Assembly (NCBI GenBank): GCA_950073955.1
Contig: CATMRH010000069.1
Coordinates: 1 to 6,128 of the forward strand
Origin: an uncultured archaeon
GTDB taxonomy: Archaea; Thermoproteota; Nitrososphaeria; Nitrososphaerales; Nitrosopumilaceae
Direction of reading: 5' to 3'
DNA: 6,128 bases
Part shown: one piece after another, positions 4,926 through 6,128 of the stretch
Layout: each line of letters opens with the position of its first letter
How positions within the stretch are numbered: position 1 is the stretch's first letter
Translations under genes and position numbers: made by a program
Notes under the pieces: generated by a model
Told to the model about the DNA's origin: nothing
What the model saw: the letters and a program-made list of their open reading frames with translations, nothing else
Database searches by the model: none

Positions 4926-5458
4926 GCTTTCCACCAATCTAAAGCAAGAAAATCTACTTTATCTTTACCTTTAGGAATTGCTAAAATGAATTGCTTTCTT
5001 ACTGTAGTTGCAAGTCGTCCTGCAAGAACAATTCCTGTTGATGTAATTGACTCATTTCTATTGTATACTTGAATTAGATATGGTGCATGATCAATTCCTG
5101 GTCCTTTTTCATATACTGCAAAGTCACAACCAAATTTTATTCCAGGATTGATAATGTATCCTTTATCTCTGAAATTTTTGTAAACTAAATATTTTTTATC
5201 AAAATCATGATATTCTTTTTTACAGATCGTAATCATTTTATCAATAGTTACTTTTTGTTTTGATTTGGTAATAGTAATTTTCTTATTTTCTAAAAGGTAT
5301 AGTCCTTCAATTAGATCCAAAATTAGTGGAACATCTATTTCTTCAAGTTTCGGTTTTGGAATACCTATTGGTTTTCCGTAATATCCTTGACCAAAAAGCT
5401 TACGTGAATCATCAATATTCCAAACAATGATTCGATTTTCAATTAATTCACTTTTCAT
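4922..5458 (-). CDS. endA: tRNA-splicing endonuclease (tRNA-intron lyase, EC 4.6.1.16)
   Basis: This enzyme cuts introns out of precursor tRNAs at bulge-helix-bulge sites, leaving a 2',3'-cyclic phosphate and a 5'-OH for ligation. The 178 residues match the single-repeat archaeal form (about 170-190). The N-terminal domain shows LFGQGYYGKP (21-30) and LIEGLYLLE (49-57); the catalytic domain starts around YLVYKNFRDKGYIINPGIKFG (90-110). The catalytic triad is visible: Tyr116 in CDFAVYEKGPG, His124 in DHAPYLIQV and Lys155 in RLATTVRKQF, at nearly the same positions as in Methanocaldococcus (Tyr115, His125, Lys156, from memory). Single-repeat chains work as homotetramers or pair with a non-catalytic subunit; which applies here cannot be seen. 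The start at 5458 fits the TATA-like box upstream. It overlaps the 125-aa gene by 4 bases, so each transcript must end inside the other gene. Confidence 0.95.
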   Translation of the reverse strand: MKSELIENRIIVWNIDDSRKLFGQGYYGKPIGIPKPKLEEIDVPLILDLIEGLYLLENKKITITKSKQKVTIDKMITICKKEYHDFDKKYLVYKNFRDKGYIINPGIKFGCDFAVYEKGPGIDHAPYLIQVYNRNESITSTGIVLAGRLATTVRKQFILAIPKGKDKVDFLALDWWKA

Positions 5459-5479
5459 AATTCTTATGAAACATTAAGC

Positions 5480-5488
5480 GTATATGAA
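5480..5488 (-). promoter_or_regulatory. TATA-like box for endA
   Basis: Read on the - strand, TTCATATAC is centred about 26 bases before the endA ATG, consistent with a leaderless mRNA. It lies in the 100-base gap after the DUF47 gene, so endA is probably transcribed separately. Confidence 0.35.
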
Positions 5489-5518
5489 TTCTCTAGTTGA
5501 GTATGGTTGTTCTTAAAG

Positions 5519-5547
5519 AATTGAAAATAAAGTAAAAATGGAAAATG
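5519..5547 (-). terminator. T-rich tract after the DUF47 gene
   Basis: On the - strand, downstream of the DUF47 stop (5559-5561), there are three or four short T-runs in a row (CCATTTT, CCATTTTTACTTTATTTTC). Repeated T-runs of this sort are typical archaeal terminators. No stem is needed or seen. Confidence 0.4.
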
Positions 5548-5558
5548 GTTTGTTTTGT

Positions 5559-6128
5559 TTATAGACTCAATGCTAATAATATGAAAGAATCTGATACTCT
5601 TTGGCATTTGTCTGCCATCTCTTCAATTCCCTCTATCACATCTTTCATCAACAGCAATTCTTTAGTGTTTGATACTTCAGATAGAAGTTTAATTGTAGCC
5701 TGTCTGTATTTGATATCAATTTCTCTCTCTATTGTCTGTGTCTCTTGAGCCAATTCAATTGCATTTGCAGTGTTTGTGTTAAGACTTCTAATGATCTCAT
5801 TTAGCTTGTATACTTCATCTACAACTAATTCAATCAGATTTGTGATCTCTTTGTAAAGGTCTCCACTTTTTAGTGTAGTTAGTTTTACGTTTGAAAGTTT
5901 GAATGCGATGCCTGTAATGTAACCTGCAATTTCATCCATCGTATATGCTGTATTGAGAAGATTTTCTCTATTCATAATCAATCCTCCAACATCTGCTACT
6001 TCACGTGTAATCTTTCTTCTTAGATTTTCTACTTCTTCTTCAATGGTTGAAATTTGTTCTAGTACATTTTTGACTCCTGCCTTATCTTTTTTCATCATAA
6101 GATCAGGTAAGGTTGCAAGTTCTCTGGC
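5559..6128 (-). CDS. DUF47 / PhoU-like phosphate-transport regulator, 5' end outside window
   Basis: The protein is almost entirely helical with heptad-like spacing and many Glu/Lys/Leu, as in the DUF47 family (COG1392, PhoU-like three-helix bundles). Segments include EQISTIEEEVENLRRKITREV, NRENLLNTAYTMDEIAGYITGIAFKL (an acidic metal-binding-type E/D pattern around the bundle), NLIELVVDEVYKLNEIIRSL and DVIEGIEEMADKCQRVSDSF near the end. A Met pair at 6093-6098 could be taken as the start (179 aa), but the frame stays open for ten more codons (reading ARELATLPDL) to the right edge, and family members usually run to about 210-220 residues. The true start is therefore probably outside. DUF47 genes often sit beside PiT-type phosphate permeases, where they are thought to control transport; the neighbour upstream is not visible. 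Family call good, partner inferred. Confidence 0.8.
   Translation of the reverse strand, partial: ARELATLPDLMMKKDKAGVKNVLEQISTIEEEVENLRRKITREVADVGGLIMNRENLLNTAYTMDEIAGYITGIAFKLSNVKLTTLKSGDLYKEITNLIELVVDEVYKLNEIIRSLNTNTANAIELAQETQTIEREIDIKYRQATIKLLSEVSNTKELLLMKDVIEGIEEMADKCQRVSDSFILLALSL

Noticed and set aside
5510..5520. TTCTTAAAGAA inverted repeat between DUF47 and endA
   Set aside because: Only 11 bases and A+T-rich, expected by chance; it may simply be part of the T-rich terminator area.
5545..5748. + strand open frame antisense to the DUF47 gene
   Set aside because: Ser/Ile/Leu-rich mirror of a Glu/Lys helix protein; typical shadow.

Overview
The window is AT-rich (by eye about one third G+C) and reads as a piece of chromosome from an archaeon, most likely an ammonia-oxidising Nitrososphaerota (Thaumarchaeota) of the Nitrosopumilus/Nitrosarchaeum kind. 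The evidence is an archaeal tRNA-splicing endonuclease with its full catalytic triad, a DUF47/PhoU-like helical protein, a short Cys-bearing tail of the type I associate with thaumarchaeal exported proteins, tight gene packing, and TATA-like boxes about 26-32 bases before several start codons, as expected for leaderless or short-leader archaeal mRNAs. The lineage is an inference from gene style; there is no rRNA gene here to prove it.

Left part (1-2180, all + strand): the C-terminal tail of an unseen gene, then three membrane or exported proteins in a row: a membrane-anchored DUF192 protein, an unrecognised 210-residue exported or anchored protein with a Cys-x-Cys site, and a TauE/SafE-type permease. 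The first two are 41 bases apart, and that gap is packed with inverted repeats. The permease seems to have its own TATA-like box. Together they suggest envelope functions, but no shared pathway can be proved.

Middle (2181-4210): a 257-base convergent gap that is not empty. It holds a TATA-like box, two good hairpins in tandem and a T-rich end (candidate small RNA), then a tiny ORF followed at once by a hairpin plus T-run. To its right, on the - strand, lies a 590-residue tandem short-chain dehydrogenase/reductase. It has one canonical Rossmann half and one degenerate half, and its architecture recalls one half of the bacterial bifunctional malonyl-CoA reductase. The usual catalytic Lys is replaced by Gln. 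This is the most interesting protein in the window, because ammonia-oxidising archaea fix carbon by the 3-hydroxypropionate/4-hydroxybutyrate cycle, which needs malonyl-CoA and malonate-semialdehyde reduction.

Right part (4211-6128): a 98-base divergent promoter region, a two-gene + strand unit of unrecognised small soluble proteins (78 and 125 aa, 2 bases apart), then, on the - strand, endA (tail to tail with the unit, overlapping by 4 bases) and a 5'-truncated DUF47/PhoU-like gene that runs off the right edge. I see no rRNA, tRNA, CRISPR array, insertion sequence or phage gene. Apart from the points listed as findings, this looks like ordinary archaeal core and lineage-specific chromosome.
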